Shown here one piece after another: positions 1 to 11,330 of a stretch of 64,000 bases of DNA. This stretch comes from Culex pipiens pallens (taxonomy: Eukaryota; Arthropoda; Insecta; Diptera; Culicidae). The notes beneath the pieces are model-generated. The model had not been told where the DNA came from and searched no databases. It saw only the letters and a list, made by a program, of their open reading frames with translations. The translations under genes were made by a program, and so were the position numbers. How positions within the stretch are numbered: position 1 is the first letter of the stretch; every line of letters begins with the position of its first letter. The stretch covers positions 134,449,116 to 134,513,115 of the forward strand of contig NC_068939.1 in NCBI RefSeq assembly GCF_016801865.2, read 5' to 3'.

Positions 1-860
1 AGGTTATTAAATGACAACAAATGCAAGGCCTAGAATTCAGGAGAAAATTTTGGGGAAAATAATCAAGTATAATCAATATCAGTTAATTTAAGCACGGTTA
101 TATAAAATTAAATAAAATTATGGTAGAAAATATCAATCTGCAGAAATCTGCATGGAAAAAATCGGCAGAATTGAAAATAAAAGAAAATTTGTAAAAAGTC
201 ACACAGAGAGTTGTAAGGCAGTTCAGTTATCCGACAAAAAAGGTCATTTGGCAGTTACTTTCAAATAATCGGCCACAAATGACAATGCCTACAATTTAGC
301 AGAAAATGGTTGGTGAAATTGATCAAGGAATCAAAATCAGTATTTTTAAGCATAGTTACGTGCTGAAAAAAACTAATGGCAGAAAATATCAATCAGTAAT
401 TCAGCAGAAAACTGTTTGGTAAAAATCCTCAGAATTTAAAATAGTAGATCGAATTTCAAAAGTCACACATAAAGTTGAAAGGCAGAATGATTTAATGGCA
501 GAAAACTTCTAAAGCAGTTTTTCGGCAAAAAATGACAGTTGGCAGTTATTTTTTTAATGACGAAAACAAACCGCAAGGCCTGAAATTTAGACAGAAATTG
601 CTGGTAATAATAACAGTTAAATAATAAATATAAGAAGAAATTAGCGTGGTTTTGAGCAGGTTAAACTAACTAATGGCAGAAAATATCAGTCAAAAGTTAC
701 ACAGAGCGTTGAGAGGCAGAATGATTCAATGGCAGAAAATGTTCAAAGCAGTTCAGTTGTCGAACGGAAAAGGTCACATGCCGTTATTTTTTAAATAAAC
801 GGCAATAAATGACAAGGCCGGAATTTAGGCAGAAAATGTTGGTGTAAACTGATTGATAAT
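1..860. repeat. Degenerate tandem repeat, period about 250-280 bp
   Basis: At least three imperfect copies lie head to tail. The landmark 'aatgacaa...ggcc..aattta..cagaaaat' recurs near 10-48, 276-310, 556-600 and 808-840, and 'ggcagaaaatatcaatcag' recurs between the landmarks. Copies differ by substitutions and small indels. No open frame runs through the block. It lies in the intron before the first mtd exon in the window and looks like decayed satellite-type DNA. Copy boundaries are approximate. Confidence 0.65.
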
Positions 861-1601
861 TCCTGCCGTGTGATTTTCTGCCTTTTAGCTTTTTGTTGAC
901 CATATTTCTGCCGATCAATCCGTCCTCCTGACCATCACCAAATCGGAAGACATTTCCACATAAACATGCAGCTGCTGTTCGATGCGTCCCAAATACCCTC
1001 AAGACGTCACGTTAACAATACCTTCCACTATGCTTCCCGACGATGCCGTCCAACTGAGTCCACAATGCGCTCACTAATCGACTGTCAAAGCCGGTCGCCG
1101 ACACCGGCACTGGAGAACTATTCTTCCTACACGGGGCGAAGGCGACGCCGACGATCGTGAACGAAAAAGGCAACACGAAGAGAAAGTCAATAATAACAAG
1201 GTTGCTAACACAAGAACGGGGTGTGTGACACACATTACCGTCGTCGTCGTATGAATATTACACACGTAGACTTTGGTGATAAGATCGGCAAGAAGTGTGT
1301 TGGTTACTACTTTTTTTTCGGCACTCAAGTCTGGTTCGTAGAAGTTGGGGTTACAAAATTTCCGGAGACGTTACGGATTAGTGTGCAGTGCGATCGGGAC
1401 TAATGTTTTTGCGGTTCAAATTGGCAGGTTAGGGTTGTGGCGCTGGACTGCTGATATCCGGGCGCGCGCGATTGAGCTATGATCTTTGTAGTGCGGTGAT
1501 CACGCGCGTGATCGCGCACCCGTTGTTTACTTTGTCATTACGATATCTGCCTCTCTTTTTTTAGCGAGTTGCGTGAGTGACGGTTCTTTGTTTCGTTGCA
1601 G
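861..1601 (+). other. 3' part of an mtd intron
   Basis: This is non-coding sequence ending in a good acceptor: the pyrimidine-rich tract 'ttctttgtttcgttgcag' at 1584-1601. No exon with clear coding character is visible. A perfect 16-bp palindrome, gatcacgcgcgtgatc, lies at 1498-1513 in a short CG-rich stretch (1460-1520) that stands out from the AT-rich surroundings. Small ORFs on both strands here have no recognisable domain. Confidence 0.6.
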
Positions 1602-2493
1602 ATCTGCTGGAAGGACTTCGTCCCGGTTCGCCAAAGCCCGGCCACATCGAGCGCGTTGCGTCGCCAAACAACCAAAGCGGTGGAGGCGGCGGTGGTGGCG
1701 GGGACACGGCCGCAGGTTTCAACGAGGATGATCCGGTCACGATCCAGCGCTTTCTCAAGATCAACGTGCGGCACATTACCGACGGCCAGGGCGTGGTCGG
1801 CGGAGTGCTGCTCGTCACCCCGAACGCGGTCATGTTCGATCCGAACGTGTCCGACCCGCTAGTCATCGAGCACGGCCCAGAGAGTTACGGCGTGATCGCG
1901 CCGATGGAGTTCATCGTGAACGCGGCCATCTTCAACGATATTGCCCACATGCGCGTCCAGGGTGCGGCCGGCGGCAACGAAACGGCGGAAAAGGCGGAAA
2001 TCTACTACCCGGTGCCGGAAAAGTCCTGCTCGCGGTGTGACACCCACTCGCCCGGCAAGGACTCCCTGCTAGTCAAGGACGAGACCTTTCCCGAGCTGGG
2101 CGTCGGCTCGGTCGAGGGTTGTGACGACCAGGAAAGCATCTGCTCCAGCAACGAGCGCGAGGGCGATGCGTTTCCGAAGGCCTTCGAGCGGGATCTGGTG
2201 ACGCCGAACAACCTGCAGCGTCTGCACGGCGATTCGACCGAGAGCGGTGGCAGCTCGGAGAAGCCCCCCTCGACGGAACCGCCGTACCTGGGGTACGACC
2301 GGGACTCGCAGTCGCACACGCCCAACTCGGTGGACTCGGCCAAGAGCGGGGAGCACGGCAGCGGTGATAAGACTGACACCAAGACCACCACCAGCAGCAG
2401 CAGTATTCTCGGCGATCCGGCTGCCGGTCGATCCCTGGAGGAACGACGGCGCAGTCTGCTCGATCAGCACTGGGCGATTCCGAGCAAGGATCG
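1602..2493 (+). CDS. mtd: mtd / OXR1-like gene, exon encoding the GRAM (PH-like) domain
   Basis: This internal coding exon belongs to the oxidation-resistance protein family (OXR1/NCOA7 in vertebrates, mustard in flies), whose TLDc proteins protect cells against oxidative stress and bind the V-ATPase. It starts after 'gttgcag' with two bases completing a split codon, and ends at CG|GTAAGG leaving two bases. The frame reads LLEGLRPGSPKPGHIERVAS, then an eight-Gly run, then the GRAM-like domain at about 1721-1965. That domain includes FLKINVRHITDGQGVVGG, MFDPNVSDPLV, ESYGVIAPMEF and AAIFNDIAHMRV, which I recognise as the signature OXR1 block. The rest (1980-2493) is a Ser/Pro/Glu-rich linker that includes FERDLVTPNNL. 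GC content and codon use contrast sharply with the flanking introns. The exon is 892 bp. The family assignment comes from recognition, not from a search. Confidence 0.9.
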
Positions 2494-2576
2494 GTAAGGA
2501 AGGGTGGGGTGGTTTGCGTGTGTGTTTTGTTTTTATTTGTTATGGTACCAAGACTCATACCGCTTCAGTTTTATAT

Positions 2577-3115
2577 GAGCAGTTCTCCCAAATTCGGCCG
2601 AATTACTGCATTTTTATTTTTGGTGTTTTTTGGCCCAAACAAAGAAGCCATTTTGTGTCATTGGTTCTCCCATACAAGGCTCCATGCAATTTTGGCAGCT
2701 GTCCATACCAAATGCAAAAGCATGTCACCTTCGTCAAAAAGACACTTAATATAAACACAAAAAAGGTTGCTACCGACGAGATTCTAACCCAGAACCATCA
2801 GTAAAGACTGGCGCCTTAGCCCGCTCGGCCATATATACGCATATATAAACTCAACATTTCGGTCAAGTTGGTTTCCCATACTGACGGGCTGCATAATTCA
2901 GGGTGTAATAATACATACAATTTCATAAAATAATGCAAAATTTATTTTACACCCAGGCCTTTTACACGCAGCTGGATCACTTGTTTTATTTTTGTGTGCG
3001 TAAATATTGGAAAACTGTATCTTTTGAAAGAATTTTCTGATCGATTTGGTGTCTTCGGCAAAGTTGTAGGACTACTCAGAAAAAATAGGTACACAGAAGA
3101 AAATGCTTAACATAA
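2577..3115 (+). mobile_element. Remnant arm of the 'gagcaattctc' foldback family, interrupted
   Basis: One arm of the foldback family seen intact at 47950-49825 is present in two pieces. The first, 2577-2722, starts 'gagcagttctc' and contains 'caaagaagccattttg' and 'ggcagctgtccatac'. The second, about 2988-3115, contains 'tcttttgaaagaattttctg' and 'ttcggcaaagttgtagg'. About 265 bp of other sequence, including a tRNA-like relic, separates them. No second arm is present, so this is a truncated copy. Confidence 0.6.
2766..2838 (-). mobile_element. tRNA-derived SINE-like relic (Leu-type head)
   Basis: On the minus strand, an A-box-like TGGCCGAGCGGGCTAAGGCG is followed about 35 bases later by a B-box-like GGGTTAGAATC, and then by a T run at 2758-2763 that could serve as a pol III terminator. 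The variable-arm arrangement resembles a class II tRNA such as tRNA-Leu. The anticodon stem is imperfect and the acceptor ends do not pair, so it is more likely a SINE head or pseudo-tRNA than a functional tRNA. It lies inside the interrupted foldback remnant. Confidence 0.45.
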
Positions 3116-3716
3116 AAAATTACTTTCTCCAAAATTTATAAATTTAATTCCCATTCAGCCACTTACTTTTTGGATCCGATATAATAATTTCTATAAATTT
3201 CATCAGAATTTGATAAAAGTTCATCTGCGATGTTAATACTGGAATTAAATCCATAAATTTTGGAGTAACTTTTTGTTTTAAGAAATTGTGAATATCTCTG
3301 CTTATATTGGACCAAAATTTGTTCTTTTTTCTAAGGGAAATTGGTCTGGAAACTGTTCTAACATACATTCTGATTAATTTGAAAATGTTTTAAAATGTGA
3401 AGCTGTAAAATGACAGAGGATTGAAAAAATCATTTTGGGATCCTTTTGGGTAATAAATAGCTTTTTAATGAAAAATTCTAAGTCTAGCAGTGTTTCATGC
3501 GCAAATTTGTATCCGGGCAATTCGATTACTGTATTGCGCGTCGAAAACCCCAGTTTTTATTTTCAACAAATTGTATCTCGGAATTCTGTAAATGAAACCA
3601 TTGTTTAATATGATATATAAAATTTCCCAGAGAATTCGATAAAAATATTTCCAGACTTAGGCTCTTTGGTCCTGAGACCTTTAGAGCAGTATTTTGCCTT
3701 TCTTACTAAAGAAAGG

Positions 3717-3915
3717 TATCCAGGTTTTTAAGCGAAGATGGCGTTCGAATGTTGAACGTCCGAAATGTCAAAATCGCGCAGTAGCACCAACATTAGAAAA
3801 AAAATGCGGCTGTCATGCCATGGCACACTTTTTTCGTTATGTTGGTACCACTGCGTGATTTTGACATTTCGGGCGTTCACCATTCGAACGCCATTTTCGC
3901 TTAAAAAGCTGGATA
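3717..3915. mobile_element. Short palindromic MITE-like element
   Basis: About 85-bp arms are inverted. The left arm (tatccaggtttttaagcg, then gttcgaatgttgaacgtccg) is mirrored by the right arm ending 'cgcttaaaaagctggata'. The centre, around 3800-3840, contains 'gccatggc'. Just outside on the left is the palindrome 'cctttcttactaaagaaagg' (3697-3716), a motif that recurs at 55643 and 57109. There is no coding capacity. Confidence 0.6.
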
Positions 3916-5232
3916 GGGTTTGCTTTTGGCTCCGACGCCAAATCAAGTTTCATTCCCAAATCATTTCTCGAGAAATATTCATTCGAAAAATCTGCAAAAA
4001 ATCATGGACGATCGATTTTCGACGCCCGATTAATTGAGAATGACAGATGGTGACGTAGGGATCCCTGCGCACTTTAGAAAGGTATTTACTAACATTCCTC
4101 CACTTCCCCAAAGGATAGCTTAGACCCGGCAAGGACCCCCTTATGCCCTGGGTAGTATTACACACTCATCAAAAGATGAAGACATTGTACCTCCCGTGTT
4201 GGATTATTGTTCCGGATGAGGGTCTAATACAGCCACACCAATTTACAAATTGGGTTTTTGTAAGTGTCATCCAGTAAGTCCTTATTTTTCAAAAGAAGAT
4301 TTTGAATGTTTCTGAAAAAAAATCCAGCCAGCCTAATATTTGTAAAGGTTGAAAAATTTAGGTCGAAAAGTAAAGTCTTAAGGAGGTATTATACTAAAAG
4401 GCAGGCCGAGGGCGTATGATACTGATGATCAGGGGCGCCGACTAGTCCAAAATGTTGGGGGGGCACGGTTGTTTTCCGAAATCGATAGGTAAAAGTGGCG
4501 ATTAGATGTTAAAGTTTTTTTCATCCGGAATCCATTTTTTTTAGAAATAGATAATTTATTAAAACGTAATTGAGAATGTTAATTGGGGGGAATTTTTTAT
4601 ATGTTCTGAAGGCGAATTCATTCGCATTAGCATATTTTCAGTTATTTTCTAGAAGTAACAGTCAATAATAAAAATAATCAGATATTTAGAAATCCAACAA
4701 TACAAATATTCTAAAAATAAAAACAAAAGTAAAAAGCAAAAATTTAGAACTTCAGAAATTTAAGAATACAAATACAAATTTAAAAAAAAACATCAATTTT
4801 TCAAATCTGCAATTTAGATAAAAATAACAGATACACCAAATTGAATATTCTAAAATTAAAAAAAAAATAATACAGATAATCCTCTTTTTATGCGGTGGCG
4901 TTACGGTTTTTGTTTCGTAGATTTCTCTTAAACCCTACAATATTTTTGAAAGCTTCAAAAAGCGTTTTGTAGATCTGAACAAAACTTAAAAATTGCTTTT
5001 AAAAGATTGCAAAAATGTTGCGTCGTTCCAGCGAAATTTACAAATTAGAAAAACGTAACACATCGCATAAAAAGAGGTTTCACTGTAGTATAAAAAAATC
5101 TAGGGTTAATGGTTTGAAAATGTTAAGAAATCAAAAGCAGAAATTTAAACAATCAGAAAATCAGAAATAACAATAAAATTCAATGTTTAAAAAAATTGAA
5201 AATTTCAAAATTATGATACATCAATTGATTTT

Positions 5233-5835
5233 TTAAGAATTTAAGAATTTATGAATTTATGAATTTAAGAATTTAAGAATTTAAGAATTTAAGAATTTAA
5301 GAATTTAAGAATTTAAGAATTTAAGAATTTAAGAATTTAAGAATTTAAGAATTTAAGAATTTAAGAATTTAAGAATTTAAGAATTTATGAATTTAAGAAT
5401 TTAAGAATTTAAGGATTTAAGAATTTAAGAATTTAAGAATTTAAGAATTTAAGAATTTAAGAATTTAAGAATTTAAGAATTTAAGAATTTAAGAATTTAA
5501 GAATTTAAGAATTTAAGAATTTAAGAATTTAAGAATTTAAGAATTTAAGAATTTAAGAATTTAAGAATTTAAGAATTTAAGAATTTAAGAATTTAAGAAT
5601 TTAAGAATTTAAGAATTTAAGAATTTAAGAATTTAAGGATTTAAGAATTTAAGAATTTAAGAATTTAAGAATTTAAGAATTTAAGAATATAAGAATTTAA
5701 GAATTTAAGAATTTAAGAATTTAAGAATTTAAGAATTTAAGAAGTTAAGAATTTAAGAATTTAAGAATTTAAGAATTTAAGAATTTAAGAATTTAAGAAT
5801 TTAAGAATTTAAGAATTTAAGAATTTAAGAATTTA
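5233..5835. repeat. 8-bp microsatellite/minisatellite (GAATTTAA)n
   Basis: About 75 uninterrupted copies of the octamer gaatttaa form a roughly 600-bp block with very few variants (for example gaatttat, ggatttaa, gaatataa, gaagttaa). It lies in the left part of the hAT-type composite, outside the foldback element. Its high homogeneity suggests recent expansion or ongoing slippage. Confidence 0.95.
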
Positions 5836-6528
5836 ATATTCTATTTTTAGTATTATGTTCTACTCCCTGATTTTTTATGCATATTTTTTGAGGGTGCAGG
5901 TTAAAATTTCTATAGCCTTTTTATTTTTTTTAAATCGATCATAAATAATTTATAATGTGGAATTGTCTCAGTAAAGCGGTGCGCTAGATTTCAAAAATTT
6001 ACTTTTTTTGAAACAATTGTATTTTTCGGCTAAAATTGGTATAGAACGGTTAACGGTTAAGAAATGTATTTTAAATCTTTTCAAATCCTTTCTAAAATTA
6101 CCCAAAAAATAATTGAATTTATCAGCATTTTTGTAAATGTAAAGCAATCAAGAAATGTTGCGTTTGAAAACTTGATGATTGTTTTCGCAAGAGTTTGCGT
6201 AAGCTTGATTGTAGATAAGGTGCTATGGAAAAAGTACATTGGTTTTGTTTTTGGAACAACATGCACAGATAGAAATCTTATGAGCAAATCCGTAAAATCG
6301 ATGTTGACGACATCTCTCAAATCATTCACCGATGCCTCTGTGCTCTTGTACTAAGCCTACTGATTTTCCTAGAGAGCACAGTGGTATAGAGCAATTCTCT
6401 GAGATTTCGGTCATTCGATTTTTTTTGTATTTTTTAATCCAGCTGAAACTTTTTTGGTGCCTTCGGTATGCCCAAAGAAGCCATTTTGCATCATTAGTTT
6501 GTCCATATAATTTTCCATACAAATTTGG

Positions 6529-7818
6529 TGATAAGTGAAGTGCTTCTGAGGACGCGCAGTCCTGTTTTCTCGTGATAATTTTTGTCTCTTTTGTGTCGCT
6601 GTTCGTGTGCATGGGGTGATTGGTCATAATAATCGAATAATGCCTTCATAAGTGAAGTGCTTCTGAGGACGCGCAGTCCTGTTTTCTCGTGATAATTTTT
6701 GTCTCTTTTGTGTCGCTGTTCGTGTGCATGGGGTGATTGGTCATAATAATTAAATAATGCCTTCATAAGTGAAGTGCTTCTGAGGACGCGCAGTCCTGTT
6801 TTCTCGTGATAATTTTTGTCTCTTTTGTGTCACTGTTTGTGTGCATGGGGTGATTGGTCATAATAATCGAATAATGCCTTCATAAGTGAAGTGCTTCTGA
6901 GGACGCGCAGTCCTGTTTTCTCGTGATAATTTTCGTCTCTTTTGTGTCGCTGTTTGTGTGCATGGGGTGATTCTTGGGGTGATTGGTCATAATAATCGAA
7001 TAATGCCTTCATAAGTGCAGTGCTTCTGGGGACGCGCAGTTTTGTTTTCTCGCGATAATTTTCGTCTCTTTTGTGTCGCTGTTTGTGTCGCTGTTTGTGT
7101 GCATGGGGTGATTGGTCATAATAATCGAATAATGCCTTCATAAGTGCAGTGTTTCTGGGGACGCGCAGTCCTGTTTTCTCGCGATAATTTTCGTCGTAAA
7201 TGATCGTAAAAATTTATTCCAACATTCAGTTTTAGTATTAACTCATCAAACTATCGGTTTTATGAAGAGTAAAGCGTCATTTATTTACTATTTTTGAAAT
7301 TTGCTCGCGTTATCTAAATGGTAAAAACAGTAAAAATATACTGATAAGTCCAGCCCATAGCACTACTGCTCGGCTGGCACGCGTACGATAAAAATAAACT
7401 ATTTTAAATAATCAATTATCTATCTTTCCGCAGCCGGCTGCCTAAGATTAAAAAAATTTCAACCGATAAACAAAATGCTCATGGTCACATCACTGCCACT
7501 CGTGAATCCTGACCTCATACCCATCTACTAACCCCCTCAAAACTCATGTGATACTTTGTCGGAGAAGCAGTCGATTGGGCGGTCTCTATCACTCAAGTAT
7601 CGGACTAACATTCCCATCCACTTCCCCGTGACCCTACCACTGGTCGTGGCCGGCGCCGGTATTGATCAGCATGATAGGGGCCTTTGAGAAGTTGCGAAGC
7701 GAGGAAAGATAGCACCCACTCATCTTCCACGGCTCGTGGATGTAACTTCTGGAGGTCCTGGTCAATAACGGAGTAGCAACTGCGGGTGGGCACCTATGCT
7801 TATGCTTATGCTTATGCT
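6529..7818 (+). mobile_element. Retroposed unit with 5' tandem repeats and a (TATGCT)n tail
   Basis: The insertion is bounded by a 23-bp exact direct repeat (6506-6528 and 7819-7841, core 'ataattttccatacaaattt') belonging to the disrupted foldback arm, so it reads as a target-site duplication of LINE/SINE length. The left part is an array of 117-129-bp repeats. The right part (about 7480-7790) is unique and moderately GC-rich. It ends in four copies of a TATGCT hexamer, as in the simple-repeat tails of several non-LTR elements. There is no RT or gag coding sequence, so it may be a non-autonomous or internally deleted LINE. Confidence 0.65.
6531..7200. repeat. Tandem repeat, six copies of about 117 bp
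   Basis: Each unit starts 'ataagtgaagtgcttctg' and includes 'gacgcgcagtcctgttttct', 'cataataatcgaataatgcc' and 'gcatggggtgattggtca'. Units begin near 6531, 6649, 6766, 6883, 7012 and 7140. The fourth carries a 12-bp internal duplication and the fifth a short one (gtttgtgtcgct). Because 117 is a multiple of three, the minus strand stays open across the array, which gives misleading repeat-peptide ORFs. Confidence 0.85.
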
Positions 7819-9965
7819 TATAATTTTCCATACAAATTTGGCAGCTGTCCATACAAAAATGATATGTGAAAATTCAAAAATCTGTATCTTTTGAAGGAAT
7901 TTTTTGATCGATTTGGTGTCTTCGGCAAAGTTGTAGGTATGGATATGGACTACACTGGAAAAAAATGATACACGGTAAAAAAAAATTGGTGATTTTTTTA
8001 TTTAACTTTTTATCACTAAAACTTGATTTGCAAAAAAACACTATTTTAAATTTTTTTTATTTTTTGATATGTTTTAGAGGACATAAAATGCCAACTTTTC
8101 AGAAATTTCCAGAATGGGCAAAAAATCTTTGACCGAGTTATGATTTTTTGAATCAATACAGATTTTTTCAAAAAATCGAAATATTGGTCGCAAAAATTTT
8201 TCAACTTCGTTTTTTGATGTAAAGTCGAATTTGCAATCAAAAAGTACTTTAGTGAATTTTTGATAAAGTGCACCGTTTTCAAGTTATAATCATTTTTAGG
8301 TAACTTTTTTGAAAATAGTCGCAGTTTTTCATTTTTTAAAAATAGTGCCCATGTTTGCTCACCTTTGAAAAAAATATTTTTGAAAAGCTGAGAAAATTCT
8401 CTATATTTTGCTTCTTTGGACTTTGTTGATACGACTCTTAGTTGCTGAGATATTGCTATGCAAAGGTTAAAAAACAGGAAAATTGATGTTTTCTAAGTCT
8501 CACCCAAACAACTCACCATTTTCTAATGTCGATATTTCAGCAACTATAGGTCCGATTTACAATGTTAAAAGATGAAACATTCGTGAAATCTTCCGATCTT
8601 TTCGAAAAAAATATTTTCAAAAATTTTAAATCAAGATTAACATTTTAAATGGGCGTAATATTGAATGTTTGGCCCGTTTGAAATGTTAGCCTTGATTTAA
8701 AATTTTTGAAAATATTTTTTTCGAAAAGATTGGAAAATTTCACGAATGTTTTATGTTTTAACATTGTAAATCGGACAATTAGTTGCTGAAATATCGACAT
8801 TAGAAAATGGTGAGTTGTTCGGGTGAGGCTTAGAAAACATCAATTTTCCTGTTTTTTAGCCTTTGCATGGCAATATCTCAGCAACTAAGAGTCGTATCAA
8901 CAAAGTCCGAAAAAGCAAAATATAAAGAATTTTCTCAGCTTTTCAAAAATATTTTTTTCAAAGGTGAGCAAACATGGGCACTATTTTAAAAAAATGAAAA
9001 ACTGCGACTATTTTCAAAAAAGTTACCTGAAAATGGTTATAACTTGAAAACGGTGCACTTTATCAAAAATTCAATAAAGTACTTTTTGATTGCAAATTCG
9101 ATTTTACATCGAAAAATGAAGTTGAAAAATTTTTGCGACCAATATTTCGATTTTTTGAAAAAATCTGTATTGATTCAAAAAATCATAACTCGGTCAAAGA
9201 TTTTTTGCCCATTCTGGAAATTTCTGAAAAGTTGGCATTTTATGTCCTCTAAAACATATCAAAAAATAAAAAAAAATTAAAAATAGTGTTTTTTTGCAAA
9301 TCAAGTTTTAGTGACAAAAAGTTAAATAAAAAAATCACCAAATTTTTTTTACCGTGTATCATTTTTTTTCAGTGTAGTCCATATCCATACCTACAACTTT
9401 GCTGAAGACACCAAATCGATCAAAAAATTCCTTCAAAAGATACAGATTTTTGAATTTTCACATATCATTTTTGTATGGACAGCTACCAAATTTGTATGGA
9501 AAATTATATGGACAAACTAATGATGCAAAATGGCTTCTTTGGGCATACCGAAGGCACCAAAAAAGTTTCAGCCGGATTAAAAAATACAAAAATTCAAATT
9601 AAAGAAAAAAGACCGATTACGTAGAGAACTGCTCTATAGATAAAACGTTGTCGATTTAGAAAAAAATGCATCTAAATCCAGAAAATTGCAAACGATTTTG
9701 TTCAAAAAATTTCAGCGATTTCGAAAACAACAAATGTTTTTGAGCTATTTTACGGATTCGCTTACAAGAATTCTATCGGTGTGTACAAACAATGTTCCAT
9801 TTAAGTTTTAGATATTATTTTCAATTATTTCTGTGTTTTTTTATATTTGAAATAAAAATATCTTTTCTTCCAAAATTTCTGGGGGGGCACAATGTATGGG
9901 CTGCCCCCCTGCCAAATTTTAGGGGGGACAAAAAGTACCGTGCCCCCCCAGAGTCGGCGCCCCTG

Positions 9966-10480
9966 CTGATGATACCTCTTCAGTTGACGCTTAGGCGAGG
10001 AACATCTTGGAAGGAGCGTCACTGAATACGTCCGTAGTCCTGTTAGATCATTCTTGATCAGGACAGTATAGCTCTGGTTCCTTGCAAGTGTCCTATTTTC
10101 TTACCTCCACGTTGGCTTGGTTTTCATGATGACCTAGCTGGTGGCCTGTGGAAACGGATCGTAAACCTTTGACCAGCGAGGGTCAGAGTCGAGACGGCTA
10201 GAAGAAAGGGGCGCGTCAATGTGGGAAAGGGAAGTTATTTGTGATTGTAGACGGTATTGTTTTGATTCGCAGTATGTTGAGTCAACTGCTGTGGATGTAC
10301 CTGAACGTCGCAGAACGGGGTTTCTCTCCTTTCCATTTCCAGCTACCATCTATCTCCTGTTTTCATTTTGCTTTATTGATTCGTACTTCTTCACTAATTC
10401 TTCTGTTTACCATTTGGTTTTGATTTTATTAACTCTTGATTCCGTATCTCTCAATGCTTGTCACTTTTTTTCCAAATAAA
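9966..10480. other. Unassigned GC-richer intronic block flanking the hAT-type element
   Basis: After the target duplication, a stretch of more balanced composition (for example 10110-10230, with 'tggcctgtggaaacggatcg') has no protein match that I recognise and only short ORFs. Its left continuation on the other side of the element, 4085-4421, has similar character. The two may together be an older dispersed repeat that the hAT element split. The 21-bp run at 4379-4399 beginning 'aaggaggtattatactaaaa' recurs at 11328-11348, in keeping with a repeat family. Confidence 0.35.
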
Positions 10481-11089
10481 TGCTGCTCTAACAAACTGTG
10501 TGTTTTCTTTAAAATAAACCTTCACCTAATGTACTAGTAATACCAAGTCTATTAATCATTTGCCTATTCTTTGTTGATTTACTTCTTTATTTATTTATTT
10601 GAATATTTTTTTTTATCTTGCCCATCATAACAATAATCTAAGCTTGTTTGTCATCTCTATTTATAAACTATTGCCTATTTCTACATCTACTACATGAAGC
10701 TTATTCTTTTTATTTATTTTTTTAACATACAATTATGATTCTCTTACTATTGCTTCTTTATAAAGTATATTCTCCTTTACTGTCTATTGTTTTCTAACAA
10801 GTGAAGTTCGAGCCCTTACTCAATTTATGGAATGATTGAAGGATTAACACAAATACTACTATTGTACTTTTGGTACCTTTTTGAATAACATGCTTAGGTC
10901 CAAAAAATTGTAACAAAACACCGCGACATAAGAAATATCAACAGATGAACACGACTCAACACTAGGAAAGGTTTCAGGAGAAAACAATACACAGTAAAAT
11001 AACAATTAGTTTTTGAATTCAAACTAAAATAAAACAGTTTTTGCTTTAATGAAAATTGATAGGCACACTATAAATGATTAGGCGCTTAT

Positions 11090-11330
11090 ACTTACATCAA
11101 ACCCTACGTAATGTACCACCCCCGGCCGAGTTAAAATGCGTAACCGGAAAAGAAGGTGTGCATGCCTGGCACGAACACCCAAAGCGTGTTCTAGCGTGCT
11201 GCTCGTACTGACTCAGAGCAAGGGTGAGATGTAGGTGTAAGGGCAGTGCGTGTTCGTCGGGAACCTGGTGCATAAGATCGGTCAAGGCCCGTTCTTACAC
11301 TGAAAATTGCGAATTGCGAATTGCGAAGGA
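11090..11330. repeat. Possible retroelement 3' fragment with (AATTGCG)3 tail
   Basis: A GC-rich block begins near 11095 and ends at 'gaaaattgcgaattgcgaat', three heptamer repeats at about 11305-11326, directly before the recurring 'ggaggtattatactaaaa' motif. A GC-rich fragment ending in a short tandem tail is what a 5'-truncated non-LTR or SINE insertion leaves behind. No target duplication could be identified. Confidence 0.35.

Larger units (their letters stand above)
6389..9634. mobile_element. Long foldback (inverted-repeat) element, split by an insertion
   Basis: The left terminus is gagcaattctctgagatttc and the right terminus is its complement, ending 'gtagagaactgctc'. Flanking 'tata' occurs on both sides and is a possible 4-bp target duplication. 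After removal of the 1.3-kb insertion at 6529-7818, the arms form a hairpin about 0.95 kb per side with its turn near 8660. Landmarks include 'ggcagctgtccatacaaaa' and 'cttcggcaaagttgtaggta' on the left, mirrored at 9380-9490. Both arms encode nearly identical short peptides in opposite orientation, which is only a consequence of the palindrome. The same family recurs at 45703-46624 and 47950-49825. Confidence 0.8.
4430..9965. mobile_element. hAT-type non-autonomous composite element, 5.5 kb
   Basis: The terminal inverted repeats begin CAGGGGCGCCGACT at 4430 and end AGTCGGCGCCCCTG at 9965. They are flanked by identical 8-bp direct repeats, CTGATGAT, at 4422-4429 and 9966-9973. The CAGGG terminus with an 8-bp duplication is the hallmark of the hAT superfamily. 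Subterminal poly-G stretches (ggggggcacgg) and inner sequence such as 'aaatccgtaaaat' are also inverted between the two ends. No transposase ORF is visible, so it would have to be mobilised in trans. It contains an 8-mer array, a foldback element and a retroposed unit, each listed separately. Confidence 0.85.

Noticed and set aside
2005..2558. Antisense ORFs of 128-161 codons opposite the GRAM-domain exon
   Set aside because: The sense frame encodes the recognisable OXR1 domain with proper splice sites. High GC content leaves antisense frames open by chance.
6064..6354. 96-codon ORF resembling a small hydrophobic protein
   Set aside because: It lies in the inverted subterminal region of the hAT-type element and its complement is mirrored near 9720-9790. 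No domain is recognised.
6494..7141. Minus-strand repeat-peptide ORFs beginning MKALFDYYDQSPHA
   Set aside because: The frame stays open only because the tandem unit is 117 bp. The peptide is the translated repeat, with no domain, and it lies inside a retroposed unit.
8046..9280. Two ORFs encoding nearly the same peptide on opposite strands (8046-8282, 9044-9280); likewise 48191-48601 and 49243-49575
   Set aside because: These are the two complementary arms of foldback elements and a by-product of palindromic structure, not a duplicated gene.
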